Shown: in pieces, positions 14,194 to 22,675 of the stretch
How the letters are laid out: each line of letters opens with the position of its first letter
Position numbering within the stretch: the stretch's first letter is position 1
NCBI GenBank assembly: GCA_023409265.1
Contig: JAEYHZ010000019.1
Span: 1-32,124, forward strand
DNA length: 32,124 bases
Reading direction: 5' to 3'
Origin: Bacillota bacterium
Lineage (GTDB): Bacteria > Bacillota > Clostridia > Acetivibrionales > DSM-1351
Position numbers and translations under genes: made by a program
The notes under the pieces: model-generated
Seen by the model: the letters and a program-made list of their open reading frames with translations, nothing else
Database searches by the model: none
Told to the model about the DNA's origin: nothing

Positions 14194-14524
14194 ACCTGGC
14201 AGCATATGTTGCCAGCCTTGTTCCTTTGTCCATATTGAATGTAGATATAGCTTTAATCAACCCGATAGTACCTATGGAGATAAGGTCATCGCTGTCACTA
14301 CCGCACGAACCGTATTTTTTTACAATATGTGCAACAAGCCTTAAGTTTCTCTCAATAAGAATATTTCTTGCATCCTCATTGCCATTTCTGTATGCCTCAA
14401 CATAGTACTGCTCCTCCTCAGAATTCAGCGGCTGAGGAAAGGAATTAACATTTGAAACGTAGCCAAGCATGAGGAATAAGTTGTTTAGACCATCAAAGAT
14501 TGCTGAAAATAGTAACTCTATCAA
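14168..14524 (-). CDS. sigK: Sporulation sigma factor SigK, N-terminal segment (interrupted)
   Basis: SigK directs late mother-cell transcription in sporulation. The segment carries a hydrophobic pro-sequence (MIELLFSAIFDGLNNLFLML), then FPQPL, the region 2 core NLRLVAHIVKKY, DLISIGTIGLIKAIS and LATYAARCIEN. After N114 the frame reads AIIS and stops, where intact SigK continues EILM. That continuation lies at 6900-6808. TTG 14524 is chosen because AGGGGGTG is 6 bp upstream; a GTG at 14533 overlaps that site. As it stands it lacks part of region 2 and all of regions 3-4, so it cannot be a working sigma factor. The equivalent B. subtilis piece is spoIVCB. Confidence 0.92.
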   Translation of the reverse strand: MIELLFSAIFDGLNNLFLMLGYVSNVNSFPQPLNSEEEQYYVEAYRNGNEDARNILIERNLRLVAHIVKKYGSCGSDSDDLISIGTIGLIKAISTFNMDKGTRLATYAARCIENAIIS

Positions 14525-14954
14525 GCAAGGCACCCCCTATTGCTTCTGAGCTATGTACTGTAAAACAACCATTTTTCATAACTCAAAAATAGTGTACCTT
14601 TCTAATCTATGATAAATAATCAAAAAAAATGCCTGTCCAAAAAAATATTTTAAATATTTTTCCTCATGATTTCAGCCATTTACAAGGTAGTACTCCAACC
14701 TATCCTATCTTGAACAAGCTTCCTGAAAACTTAAACATTTATACCAAGGCTCTACTATTCTTTCATGAAAAACTGCAGATGTTGCTCCAAACAAAGCGCT
14801 AAAAATTCAAACTTGATATTCTGTAATTACAAAAGAAAGGAAATCTACTAGCGCTAAATAATTTAAATGCTACTCGTTTTATGTAACCTTAGATATATAT
14901 ATATCATATCCTGTTTATATAAGTATTTTTTATAGTTTAGGAAAGGAGAACAGT
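14525..14954. other. Divergent sigK-cotJ intergenic region
   Basis: This 430-bp AT-rich region must contain promoters for sigK and cotJABC, both expected to depend on the mother-cell sigma factor SigE. I cannot pick a convincing SigE or SigK box; CATATCCT at 14907-14914 is a weak candidate for cotJ. A TA repeat lies at 14895-14907. It is part of the native chromosome left between two intervening elements. Confidence 0.4.
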
Positions 14955-15155
14955 ATGACTGAACTAGACAATCCATATAGCCAATATACCGATTACAACG
15001 AAAGAAAACCTTCCGGAGAGAAAATGGTACTTGCTATGGCATATGTTCCTGTGCAACCTTGGGAAACACCTTATGATGCTTTTGACGGACTTGACAGAGG
15101 GACTTTGTTCCCAAGCCTGGATAAGCCCTATTTAGGAGGAGGTAACAGGTGGTGA
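14955..15155 (+). CDS. cotJA: Spore coat protein CotJA
   Basis: A 66-aa protein with the CotJA signature MAYVPVQPWETPYD (about residues 28-41) and a C-terminal GTLFPSLDKPYLGG. CotJA, CotJB and CotJC form a coat-associated group made in the mother cell. GGAAAGGAG precedes the ATG. It overlaps cotJB by 7 bp, which implies coupled translation. Confidence 0.93.
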   Translation: MTELDNPYSQYTDYNERKPSGEKMVLAMAYVPVQPWETPYDAFDGLDRGTLFPSLDKPYLGGGNRW

Positions 15156-15496
15156 ATAATATGAATAGTAATATGGAAAGTGCCGGCAATATGAATGATT
15201 TCATGGAAGCAAATGCTAATCTTCAGGGAATTCAGCTCTCGGAACGTGAAAAAATGTTAATGACGGTTCAAGCATATGAATTTGCGCTCGTCGAACTTGG
15301 GTTATTCCTGAATACTCGTCCGAATGATCGTACCGCTCTGGCTTATTTTAAGCAATACAGAGATCTTAAACACAGGGCTGAATCAGAATACACAAGAAGG
15401 TTTGGTCCAATAACCATGGATCATATGGATAATGACTTATCTACATGGAGATGGATTGATAATCCTTGGCCATGGGAAATAGGAAGTGAGGGATAA
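15149..15496 (+). CDS. cotJB: Spore coat protein CotJB
   Basis: Recognised by LSEREKMLMTVQAYEFALVE, LNTRPND..ALAYF and the C-terminal GPIT...W.WIDNPWPWE. At 115 aa it is longer than usual because of an Asn/Met-rich N-terminal extension of about 28 residues. GGAGGAGG lies 6 bp before the first GTG; a second GTG follows at 15152. It is 3 bp upstream of cotJC. Confidence 0.92.
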   Translation: MVNNMNSNMESAGNMNDFMEANANLQGIQLSEREKMLMTVQAYEFALVELGLFLNTRPNDRTALAYFKQYRDLKHRAESEYTRRFGPITMDHMDNDLSTWRWIDNPWPWEIGSEG

Positions 15497-15499
15497 TTT

Positions 15500-15613
15500 A
15501 TGTGGGTTTATGAAAAAAAATTACAATATCCTGTTAAGATAGCACAGCCAAATGCTAAGTTGGCAAAAGTTATTATAACACAGTTGGGCGGGCCGGATTT
15601 CATGTTTTTCTAA
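15500..15613 (+). CDS. cotJC: CotJC, N-terminal fragment (interrupted)
   Basis: CotJC is a manganese-catalase-like spore protein of about 190 residues. Here MWVYEKKLQYPVK, then KLAKVIITQLGGPD match its first 33 codons. The frame then reads FMFF and stops at TAA 15611-15613, where CotJC continues G-E-L-A-A-S. All metal ligands lie in the missing part. The break falls at about 15596-15598 in a GC-rich run, GGCGGGCCGGAT. A large serine recombinase lies 0.8 kb further on. The C-terminal part was not found in the window. Confidence 0.88.
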   Translation: MWVYEKKLQYPVKIAQPNAKLAKVIITQLGGPDFMFF

Positions 15614-15814
15614 ATATTTATTGAGCTTGTCCTGCACTAGAGAATATGCAGTCTGAGGTATTTCGAAGAATAGTATGATAAGTTGATTTAAAATATTTCT
15701 TTTTTACCGCCCTTAATAACAGTTATCTCAAAATCCTGATTTCAAGCTTGCTATTGTTTTATTCGAGATTTCTTTCCTGCTCCATCAATTTCTCATATAC
15801 CATCTGACAACCCT

Positions 15815-15985
15815 CTAAAGACGCTTAATTTCAGGTTTAATCTCGTTTTCAATTAAAGTTTCAATTTTTGTAAGACGGCTATTTGTTTCCTGTCTAAAAT
15901 CTTCTAAATTAGCTTTAATTCCATCAATTTTATTAGAAAACTCACCATACATTTTTGTTAAGAGCTCAAAAGTTTTGTCTTCCAC
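15815..15985 (-). pseudogene. Truncated small coiled-coil protein, paralogue of the next gene
   Basis: A GTG start follows AGAGGTG. The 56-aa product MEDKTFELLTKMYGEF... aligns with the N-terminus of the 85-aa protein at 16051-16308. It stops at KPEIKRL where the relative continues LFDGYKQN. Another frame just downstream reads QMVYEKLMEQERNLE to a stop near 15760, so a frameshift or small deletion has shortened it. It lies between the broken cotJC and the third recombinase. The 200 bp from 15614 to 15814 show nothing else. Confidence 0.45.
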
Positions 15986-16050
15986 CGTCTATTCACCTCT
16001 TTCAGTAAATTTAATTCATAATACTGAAAAAATTTAATAACTATATCCGT

Positions 16051-16308
16051 TTATTTAACTCGTTGAATAATAAATTCTTCTTGTTTCGAAACCTGAGCCT
16101 CAATCCGATCAAGTCTGTCTGAATTTTGCTTGTATCCGTCAAACAAAGCGTCAAGCTTGTTACCATGGTCAGTTTCAATTTTCATAACAACATTTTTTAC
16201 GGTATTTAGTTCTCCTTCGATACTATCAATTTTTTGCTGCATTTTATCCATTTTTCCATTAAGTTCACTATACATTTGTGTTAATATTTCTAATATTTTT
16301 TCTTCCAT
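16051..16308 (-). CDS. Small coiled-coil protein, 85 aa
   Basis: The product MEEKILEILTQMYSEL... is a continuous amphipathic helix with a conserved-looking middle, LDALFDGYKQNSDRLDRIE, and tail EEFIIQRVK. I recall similar 80-130 aa proteins near clostridial mobile elements, without a proven function. GGTGGTGAAAG precedes the ATG. It is 63 bp downstream of the third recombinase on the same strand and has a truncated paralogue after it. Confidence 0.6.
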   Translation of the reverse strand: MEEKILEILTQMYSELNGKMDKMQQKIDSIEGELNTVKNVVMKIETDHGNKLDALFDGYKQNSDRLDRIEAQVSKQEEFIIQRVK

Positions 16309-16371
16309 TTTTCTTTCACCACCTTTTGTAATTGTATTATATCATATAAATGAAAATAACGATTGGAATTT

Positions 16372-17994
16372 TTATTCCTCAAAAGTATATTCAAAAGAAA
16401 GTTTATAGTCATCACCAATAGTAACCTTCCTGATAATCTTTTTTGTTATTTCCTCTTTAAGCTCGTAATTGAGGTCCTTTATGTTATTAATCAATCCCAT
16501 AACCTTTTCCCTAATTTGGAAATATGTTTCTTCGAGAGTGTCTGCACCATGTAATTTTTGATCAAGCTGAAGCAGCCTTTTTTCCAGTTTTAATTTTTGT
16601 ACTCTGAGTTCATTAAGCCTTATCCTATACTCTTCCAATGTTATAACATCGGCCTCAAAGGCCAACTGTTGTTTTCTAACTGCAGAATGTATATTCTCAA
16701 GCTTATCCTTGACAGCCTCACGCTCTTTCTTCTCTTTTTCAAGCTTCAGATCATAAATATACTGCTTTTGCCTTATTCTATCGTAAATTATATCATAATT
16801 TAAAAATAATCCCTTTATAGCTTCCATTACCAGGTCATCAACAATTTCCATTTTATAACTGGAGATTTTATTTAAACATGTACCGGTTATCTTCTTGTCA
16901 AAATAATAGAAATAATAGTCATCATCTGTCCTGTCAGCCTTTGATTTTCCTTTGGCATTATTTTTTGGAATCTTCCCCCCAAACAGCTTGGTTCCACAAG
17001 AAGAACAATAAAGTAGACCAGATAACAGATATTTCTTTGTGCAGCTCCATTCCTTATTTTCCTTCTCTTTTCTGTCCTGAACAATTTGTTGAATTCTATC
17101 AAACTTATCCCTGGATATTAAAGCAGCATGGGTATTTTCCCGTACTATCCACTGTTCCTGAGGTCTTACCATCCTTTTGGCCTTCCCTGTACTATCCCTC
17201 ACAGTGACGGTAACATTATACATATTTACTCCAAGGTATACCGGGTTGGTCAAAATATTCATAATTGAGTTGGTTGTCCAATTATCACCACCGCGGCTTG
17301 TCTTCACTCCCCGAGAATTCAGGTACTTGCAAATTTTAAGCCTTCCCCAGCCTTCAAGAAATTTATCAACTATCAATTTGTAAATTTCCGCCGTCTCAGG
17401 GTTTACCACCAAATGCTGTCCATCCTCTGAAAGTTTATATCCAAAGGCCGGTTTTGCAACATTGGTTTTACCTTCATTTGCCTTAATCAACTGAGTAATC
17501 TTAACCCTTGAACTTGTTGTTTTTCTTTCCTTCTGTGCCAGACCGGCATGAATAACCAGTAGAAACTCATCATCGTCGGTTCTGCTATCATAACCTTCCT
17601 TTATTGAAATAAAAAAAGCCCCCTGAGCTACAAGGCTTCTCTTAAGTTCAATAATATCTAAAATATCACGGGAAGTTCTGGATATTTCCTTAGAAGCTAT
17701 TCCTTTTATCCTGCCTGTAGATATATCATTTTTTAGTCTGGTCATTTCATCTCTAAGATAGCTGTAAGCACCCGTTTTTACATCAATATAAAAATCAACA
17801 ATATTATACCCATTTATTCTGGACCATTCAGTTATGTATTTTTTCTGATTGTCAATAGATGTTTTCTGGCTGTCCTTTTTTGTAGATATCCTTATATAAC
17901 CTCCGATGTTCAGGCCTGTTTCATTGAGAGTGTTTTTAACATCACTGTATTCTTGAAGTCTATTTCCTTTTACCAGCGGTGGAAGGTAATCCAT
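16372..17994 (-). CDS. Large serine recombinase of the cotJC element, 540 aa
   Basis: The catalytic Ser is S37 in GGYIRISTKKDSQ; the 30-residue N-terminal extension is unusual. The resolvase domain contains KGIASKEISRTSRDILDII. The recombinase domain contains FGYKLSEDG, GRLKICKYLNSRGV and ILTNPVYLGVNMY. A zinc ribbon begins LYCSSCGTK, with a further Cys at TCLNK, followed by a long coiled coil (about 410-490). AAGGGGG lies about 9 bp before ATG 17994. Its 3' end faces the broken cotJC 0.8 kb away, so it is the likely recombinase of that insertion. It starts inside a 53-aa upstream gene, as in other recombinase operons with a small leading gene. Confidence 0.9.
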   Translation of the reverse strand: MDYLPPLVKGNRLQEYSDVKNTLNETGLNIGGYIRISTKKDSQKTSIDNQKKYITEWSRINGYNIVDFYIDVKTGAYSYLRDEMTRLKNDISTGRIKGIASKEISRTSRDILDIIELKRSLVAQGAFFISIKEGYDSRTDDDEFLLVIHAGLAQKERKTTSSRVKITQLIKANEGKTNVAKPAFGYKLSEDGQHLVVNPETAEIYKLIVDKFLEGWGRLKICKYLNSRGVKTSRGGDNWTTNSIMNILTNPVYLGVNMYNVTVTVRDSTGKAKRMVRPQEQWIVRENTHAALISRDKFDRIQQIVQDRKEKENKEWSCTKKYLLSGLLYCSSCGTKLFGGKIPKNNAKGKSKADRTDDDYYFYYFDKKITGTCLNKISSYKMEIVDDLVMEAIKGLFLNYDIIYDRIRQKQYIYDLKLEKEKKEREAVKDKLENIHSAVRKQQLAFEADVITLEEYRIRLNELRVQKLKLEKRLLQLDQKLHGADTLEETYFQIREKVMGLINNIKDLNYELKEEITKKIIRKVTIGDDYKLSFEYTFEE

Positions 17995-18121
17995 GGACTC
18001 TTTCCCCCTTTAAAACCCGTTCAATAGGCTTTTTCCTCAAGTTTTGCTTATGAGTATCTTCCTCTACAACCTTCTTAATCAATAATTCTATAACTTCATC
18101 AAGTGCATCTATTTTAGTCAT
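17960..18121 (-). CDS. Small protein overlapping the third recombinase gene, 53 aa
   Basis: ATG 18121 follows GGGGGGTG with 8 bp spacing. The product MTKIDALDEVIELLI... is helical at the N-terminus and basic at the C-terminus (KKPIERVLKGERVHG). Its last 35 bp overlap the start of the recombinase gene in another frame, so the two are translationally coupled. It parallels the small genes leading the 6945-8588 recombinase. A role in directing or regulating recombination is a guess. Confidence 0.6.
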   Translation of the reverse strand: MTKIDALDEVIELLIKKVVEEDTHKQNLRKKPIERVLKGERVHGLPSTAGKRK

Positions 18122-18274
18122 TAAAAGACACCCCCCACAAAATAATATGATTGTTTTCAACTATTTGTGATAATACCAGAAAACTTTCATCATTCTGAAC
18201 TGGTGGGGTTCGGTAAAACAGACTCCACTTCGATCTGAATCTACCTGCTTAATTATATGCTTCTAAACTTCTCA

Positions 18275-18319
18275 ATCTAAAACAGCTCCCTGAAGAAGTT
18301 TCAGGAAGCTGTTTTAGAT
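18275..18319 (-). terminator. Strong intrinsic terminator after the exported-protein operon
   Basis: ATCTAAAACAGCT (18275-18287) is the exact complement of AGCTGTTTTAGAT (18307-18319). An inner CTGAA/TTCAG pairing extends it. It lies 12 bp beyond the stop of the 1440-aa gene. Confidence 0.8.
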
Positions 18320-18330
18320 GATACTTTACT

Positions 18331-21300
18331 TTATTGGCTTTGAACGAATATAAGGTCGTCGGTTGCCTTTCCTCTCACAAAGAACACTAATTTTGATGTA
18401 TTTCTCGCATCCCAGGTATCGTTCCATTTCTCATTCCCATAGGAATTTGCACCTTTTCTCATGGACAAATCAAAGCTGATAAATGATTTGTCATCTGTTT
18501 CCAGTGGAATTATCCAATCGAATACATACGTTTCGCCACTGGCCTTTGATAATAGAATAGTATCATTATATGTTATTCCTCCCATCAAATAATGGATGCT
18601 GAACTCAGCTGAATCCGGATTCCCCTGAATGTCTATCCTACCTTTTACTCTGTATCCGGCTTTAATATATGTACGGGTATGCCCAACAAGACTAAAATAA
18701 TTAATCGGCATTTTTAACGTTCCGATATCAGTATTTGATCTCCTTGGGTACCTGTCAACTTCACCGTCATGATTGTCATCAATACCCTGAGAAATGTCAA
18801 AGTAATATGGCCTCCAGCCCGGGTCCAACATCATAGTTACATAAAAATGGCCTGCTTTGATTGTTTCAATTATGTATGGACCCCTCATTCTATAGAATTT
18901 TTGTCCTGATGTATCATATGCCTCCATGTGCAGGTAGTATGTACCATCACTTGTAACAGGCGGTATATTATATACACTGGAAGTTAAATTTATCCATCCC
19001 GTAATTGGCTGAACAATACTGTTCGTCAGTGCATATCTTGTTTTAGGGGTAATCGGAGAACCGGCCAGAACCAAATCATTTTCACCATTATCGTTTGCGG
19101 TTATAGTTATGTTTAGCGGCCCGGAGCCTGTATATGACGTTGGATTAGCATCTATTGAGGGTGGCAAATTAAATGTATCAATTTGATCAATGTAAGGGTT
19201 ACTCCAGGCTCCTTCAATATCTCTGACTTTTAATTGTATATCATATTTACCTGTGTTATAGGTTAGAGCTGTTGGTTTACCATCTATCCATGTATCCGAA
19301 TCAACTTTTTTATACTGCCAATTTCTTTGTGAAATACCTTTGTCCGATCTCGTTATATTATGGTCAAGGTCATAGGATTGATCAAGGTATGATAGATTAA
19401 TATTTGTACCTACCTTACTTGCAACCTGTACACTGAATAGGGCAAATGGCCTCCGGTGTACAATAATTGTAGCCGGTGCAGATTTATTAGACCAAAGCCG
19501 GTAATTATCAAACCTGTTATCGTCTTTAGGATTATCCCTGAATTGGGCACTTACTATATATTTACCGACTTTGCTGAAGGTATATAGTGGTTCAATAATC
19601 CACTGGCCGGAATTGGTATCAAGTCCATTGGAGTTATCAAAGCAGGCAGGATCATGTGTATACTGCCATTTTTCCGAATGTTTAGGGTCGTTCTCAAAAT
19701 CTCTGTAAACTTGATTATACCTTACACTTTCCTCATTGACTATCAATGTTAATGTTGTACTGCCCTGCTTGGTAAATGTATCGTACTTCTTTATTATCAG
19801 CTTGCTGACCGTATCTTTATCTTTACAGAAAGCACTATCCATAACCGAATTATAAATCAGTTCTTTCAAGGATAACTGCTGTCGGGCGATTGGCACATAG
19901 GGATATTGCAGTTTTAATTCTCTTGCCTGAGCGGGGGTCACGATATAGATGTTAAACCTATTTGCGTTTAGGTAATTTAAAACTGTATTGTCCAAGTGAG
20001 AAAATGGGAAATAGTCTGTTAGTTCACCAAAGTACGTATCCTTTTGAACATTATCAGAAATATATATGAAGTACCTTTCGGAACCTTCCCTCAACGGGGT
20101 ACTAAATATTTTTGATTTTGAAAATGCTTTTACAGGCTTGTCTGAAATATCAAACAGTCCATCAACCTTACCGCAATTAACGGTTTTGTATGAATAGTGA
20201 TAATATCCATAATCATCGCGGCCTGTGTTTTCAGAAGTTATATAGCAAATATTGCCTTGCTTTGTTACATAAGCAAACCTATTACCTATTTGTATATAGT
20301 CAGCTACAGTATCCCCTATTGTTCCGTCAAAAACTATAGGCTGTCCGGTTCTATTGTATAAATTATATTTATCTCCTTCCCAGTCTCCTACTGCAGTGAT
20401 ATCTGTTCTGAAAATATTTGTGGGATCAATCTTACCTAAGTAACCCAATTCGCCTGTAAGCGTCCTTACTATCAGTCCATTTTCTCCATTACCATAGTTA
20501 TTCTGTACGAACAATATTTTATCCGCTACAGGTATATTGGTAGAACCCCACATGCCACCCATTGATTGATATATTTTTCCATCATTTGATAATCCATAAG
20601 TACCACTATCTGAAAAATAAATTTGTTTAAAATTAAAACTTCCTCTAATTAACGTTCCATTTATATTATAATATTCATTATTAGTGCATAGGAATACACC
20701 CTTATTTATGCGTTCCTTTATTGGATAAGGCAATTTACCTTGATGATTAAGTCCCCTTTGCTGTTCCGTATATCTCCAACGTGTATAATCTATATTTCCG
20801 TCTGATGAAATATAATAAAGCAAAGTTGAATCAGAATAACCTTCTCCAAGAACATATTGTGTATCTGCTGGAGCATATGGGTCTTTTTGTGGAGGAGTAA
20901 CAGCCCAATCCCAATCCATAATACATCTCCATACTCCAGAATCTGACACAACATACATTATCCAATTATCGGTAATATCAAAAGCAATAGAGCGAACTTT
21001 ACCAAAGTAAGTTGGTGTAAATGTTTGATAATAAATTGGCACATCGTGTCCCTTACTATAATCAAGCCTTACCCCATGGCCTCCACATACATACAGCTCA
21101 TTATCATTCTTAATTATGTATATTGATCTTGCCATATAGCTGTATGTGTAGGCTTCTTTTACATCAGTTGCAATCCTTACAAAATTATTATAGTACTGCG
21201 TTGTTGTACTTAATCCAAATAAACCATACATTTTAGTGTAAGTATCAGGTCTGGTTTCCACTTCACAAATTTCATTGCTGCCACGTGCCCACAACTCACC

Positions 21301-22653
21301 ATTCCCTAATAAAATAAGGTCTATATCTGTGCCAAACGGAACTTCAATATTTTTATAATCACCTTTTGTTACATACTTTTTCCAAGTATCAGTAGTATCC
21401 ATTGAATCAGTATTTACAACATTTGTTTGAAAATCAACATCAGAACTTATGTTATCTTTAATGTTGTTGACAAAATTATTAGTGCTGGAAATATCATCAT
21501 CTGTAGCAACGATCATGTCTACTTTATCAGACGGTCTTTTTACATTTTCCTTAATTTTGTTTACAAGGCCGGTTATATTCTTTTGCCCTACACTGCGCCC
21601 GTCGAAGCTTGAATCAATCAAATCTCTTAAGGAAATATTTTGAGCAGCTCCGCTAAAGGTTATAGGATATTGAGGGTTTACTGATAAATTTACATTTTCC
21701 AAGGAATCAGAGCAAATTGAATATACTCTTGCATCACTATCCTTTACAAACTTTCCAAGATTGCTGTCGCTCCTTAGCTGTCCCAGTCTGTAGTTAGATG
21801 CTAAGTGTGAAGTATAGTAGTTTGTATCTCCGTTATTGAGAGCGAAAATAACAAATGTGTCTGTATTACCGGGAACCTCATAATTTAAGTTTGATAAATC
21901 CCAACCGGTAACAGCATTTGTTACTGGTGAGTCCTGCGTCCATTGAATTGACCAATAATCTTCATATGAAAAAGTTGGTTCAGTAAAAGATATATTCAGT
22001 TCCTGTATTGCACCGTTTGGGTAGTTGTAGGAATACTTTGTTGTAATACCAAATGTACCGGCACATATACCTGATGCATTCATAAATGTCCACTCGTAGT
22101 AATCCCTGTCACCCATTTGGTTTGCTGTACTAGTTTTTAAGGCTGACTTTACATATCTGTTAGGGACTCCATATGGTTGAGTTGGAGTTTGTCCTTCTGG
22201 CAATTCAAACGTATTTGAATATACAAATTTATCAGTAACCGGTGTATCAATAAAATCTTGCCACTTACTTTGTCCATATGGTGAAACATTCCATGAATAG
22301 CCGTTTTTTCTATAGGATGCGTAACCACTTTTGCCCCAGCCATTCATAGTAACACTACCCTGTTGCGTTCCAATTGTTTTATCCGCCAGACTTGCATATT
22401 CAATATTAATTTTTGCATAGTTGGCAAGCTCGCTTTTCATGCTTGTTAATGCATTTTTAAGATTGGCATTATCTGTGCCGGCATAATCCGTTAATACAAG
22501 CAATTTAACTTCACGGCTTTTTTCAACTGTGAAGTTTGCCACAGGAGCGGTATTTTTCATTTCCTGTACATTTGCTGCAAAAACTCCGCTGCTATGAAAC
22601 AATATGGAGAAAATCAGAATCCAAATAGTAGATATGTATTTTAATTTTTTCAT
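18331..22653 (-). CDS. Large exported protein with propeller-like and PKD-like regions, 1440 aa
   Basis: ATG 22653 is chosen because TGGAGG lies 6 bp upstream; the longer frame to 22950 is only a shadow of the preceding gene. Residues 1-26 (MKKLKYISTIWILIFSILFH) form a signal peptide. Residues 45-110 (VKLLVLTDYAGTDNANLKNA) look like an alpha/beta domain. The middle repeats short units such as LILLGNGELWARGSNE and IYIIKNDNELYVCGG, suggesting an RCC1-like beta-propeller. PKD/Ig-like strands follow (FALFSVQVASKVGTNINLSY, PPSIDANPTSYTGSGPLNI). No catalytic motif or cell-wall anchor is seen. It is last in an operon with the 785-aa and SLH proteins, and probably acts with them outside the cell. Confidence 0.8.
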   Translation of the reverse strand: MKKLKYISTIWILIFSILFHSSGVFAANVQEMKNTAPVANFTVEKSREVKLLVLTDYAGTDNANLKNALTSMKSELANYAKINIEYASLADKTIGTQQGSVTMNGWGKSGYASYRKNGYSWNVSPYGQSKWQDFIDTPVTDKFVYSNTFELPEGQTPTQPYGVPNRYVKSALKTSTANQMGDRDYYEWTFMNASGICAGTFGITTKYSYNYPNGAIQELNISFTEPTFSYEDYWSIQWTQDSPVTNAVTGWDLSNLNYEVPGNTDTFVIFALNNGDTNYYTSHLASNYRLGQLRSDSNLGKFVKDSDARVYSICSDSLENVNLSVNPQYPITFSGAAQNISLRDLIDSSFDGRSVGQKNITGLVNKIKENVKRPSDKVDMIVATDDDISSTNNFVNNIKDNISSDVDFQTNVVNTDSMDTTDTWKKYVTKGDYKNIEVPFGTDIDLILLGNGELWARGSNEICEVETRPDTYTKMYGLFGLSTTTQYYNNFVRIATDVKEAYTYSYMARSIYIIKNDNELYVCGGHGVRLDYSKGHDVPIYYQTFTPTYFGKVRSIAFDITDNWIMYVVSDSGVWRCIMDWDWAVTPPQKDPYAPADTQYVLGEGYSDSTLLYYISSDGNIDYTRWRYTEQQRGLNHQGKLPYPIKERINKGVFLCTNNEYYNINGTLIRGSFNFKQIYFSDSGTYGLSNDGKIYQSMGGMWGSTNIPVADKILFVQNNYGNGENGLIVRTLTGELGYLGKIDPTNIFRTDITAVGDWEGDKYNLYNRTGQPIVFDGTIGDTVADYIQIGNRFAYVTKQGNICYITSENTGRDDYGYYHYSYKTVNCGKVDGLFDISDKPVKAFSKSKIFSTPLREGSERYFIYISDNVQKDTYFGELTDYFPFSHLDNTVLNYLNANRFNIYIVTPAQARELKLQYPYVPIARQQLSLKELIYNSVMDSAFCKDKDTVSKLIIKKYDTFTKQGSTTLTLIVNEESVRYNQVYRDFENDPKHSEKWQYTHDPACFDNSNGLDTNSGQWIIEPLYTFSKVGKYIVSAQFRDNPKDDNRFDNYRLWSNKSAPATIIVHRRPFALFSVQVASKVGTNINLSYLDQSYDLDHNITRSDKGISQRNWQYKKVDSDTWIDGKPTALTYNTGKYDIQLKVRDIEGAWSNPYIDQIDTFNLPPSIDANPTSYTGSGPLNITITANDNGENDLVLAGSPITPKTRYALTNSIVQPITGWINLTSSVYNIPPVTSDGTYYLHMEAYDTSGQKFYRMRGPYIIETIKAGHFYVTMMLDPGWRPYYFDISQGIDDNHDGEVDRYPRRSNTDIGTLKMPINYFSLVGHTRTYIKAGYRVKGRIDIQGNPDSAEFSIHYLMGGITYNDTILLSKASGETYVFDWIIPLETDDKSFISFDLSMRKGANSYGNEKWNDTWDARNTSKLVFFVRGKATDDLIFVQSQ

Positions 22654-22675
22654 ATAGCCTCCATTTACCTTCCAT

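Noticed and set aside
14168..14524. A short stand-alone sigma factor.
   Set aside because: It stops inside region 2 at the known skin position, and the exact continuation is present at 6900-6808.
1527..14695. Shared 13-mer AAGGTAGTACTCC at 1527 and 14683.
   Set aside because: A few 13-base matches are expected by chance in a window this size, and the flanks do not match.
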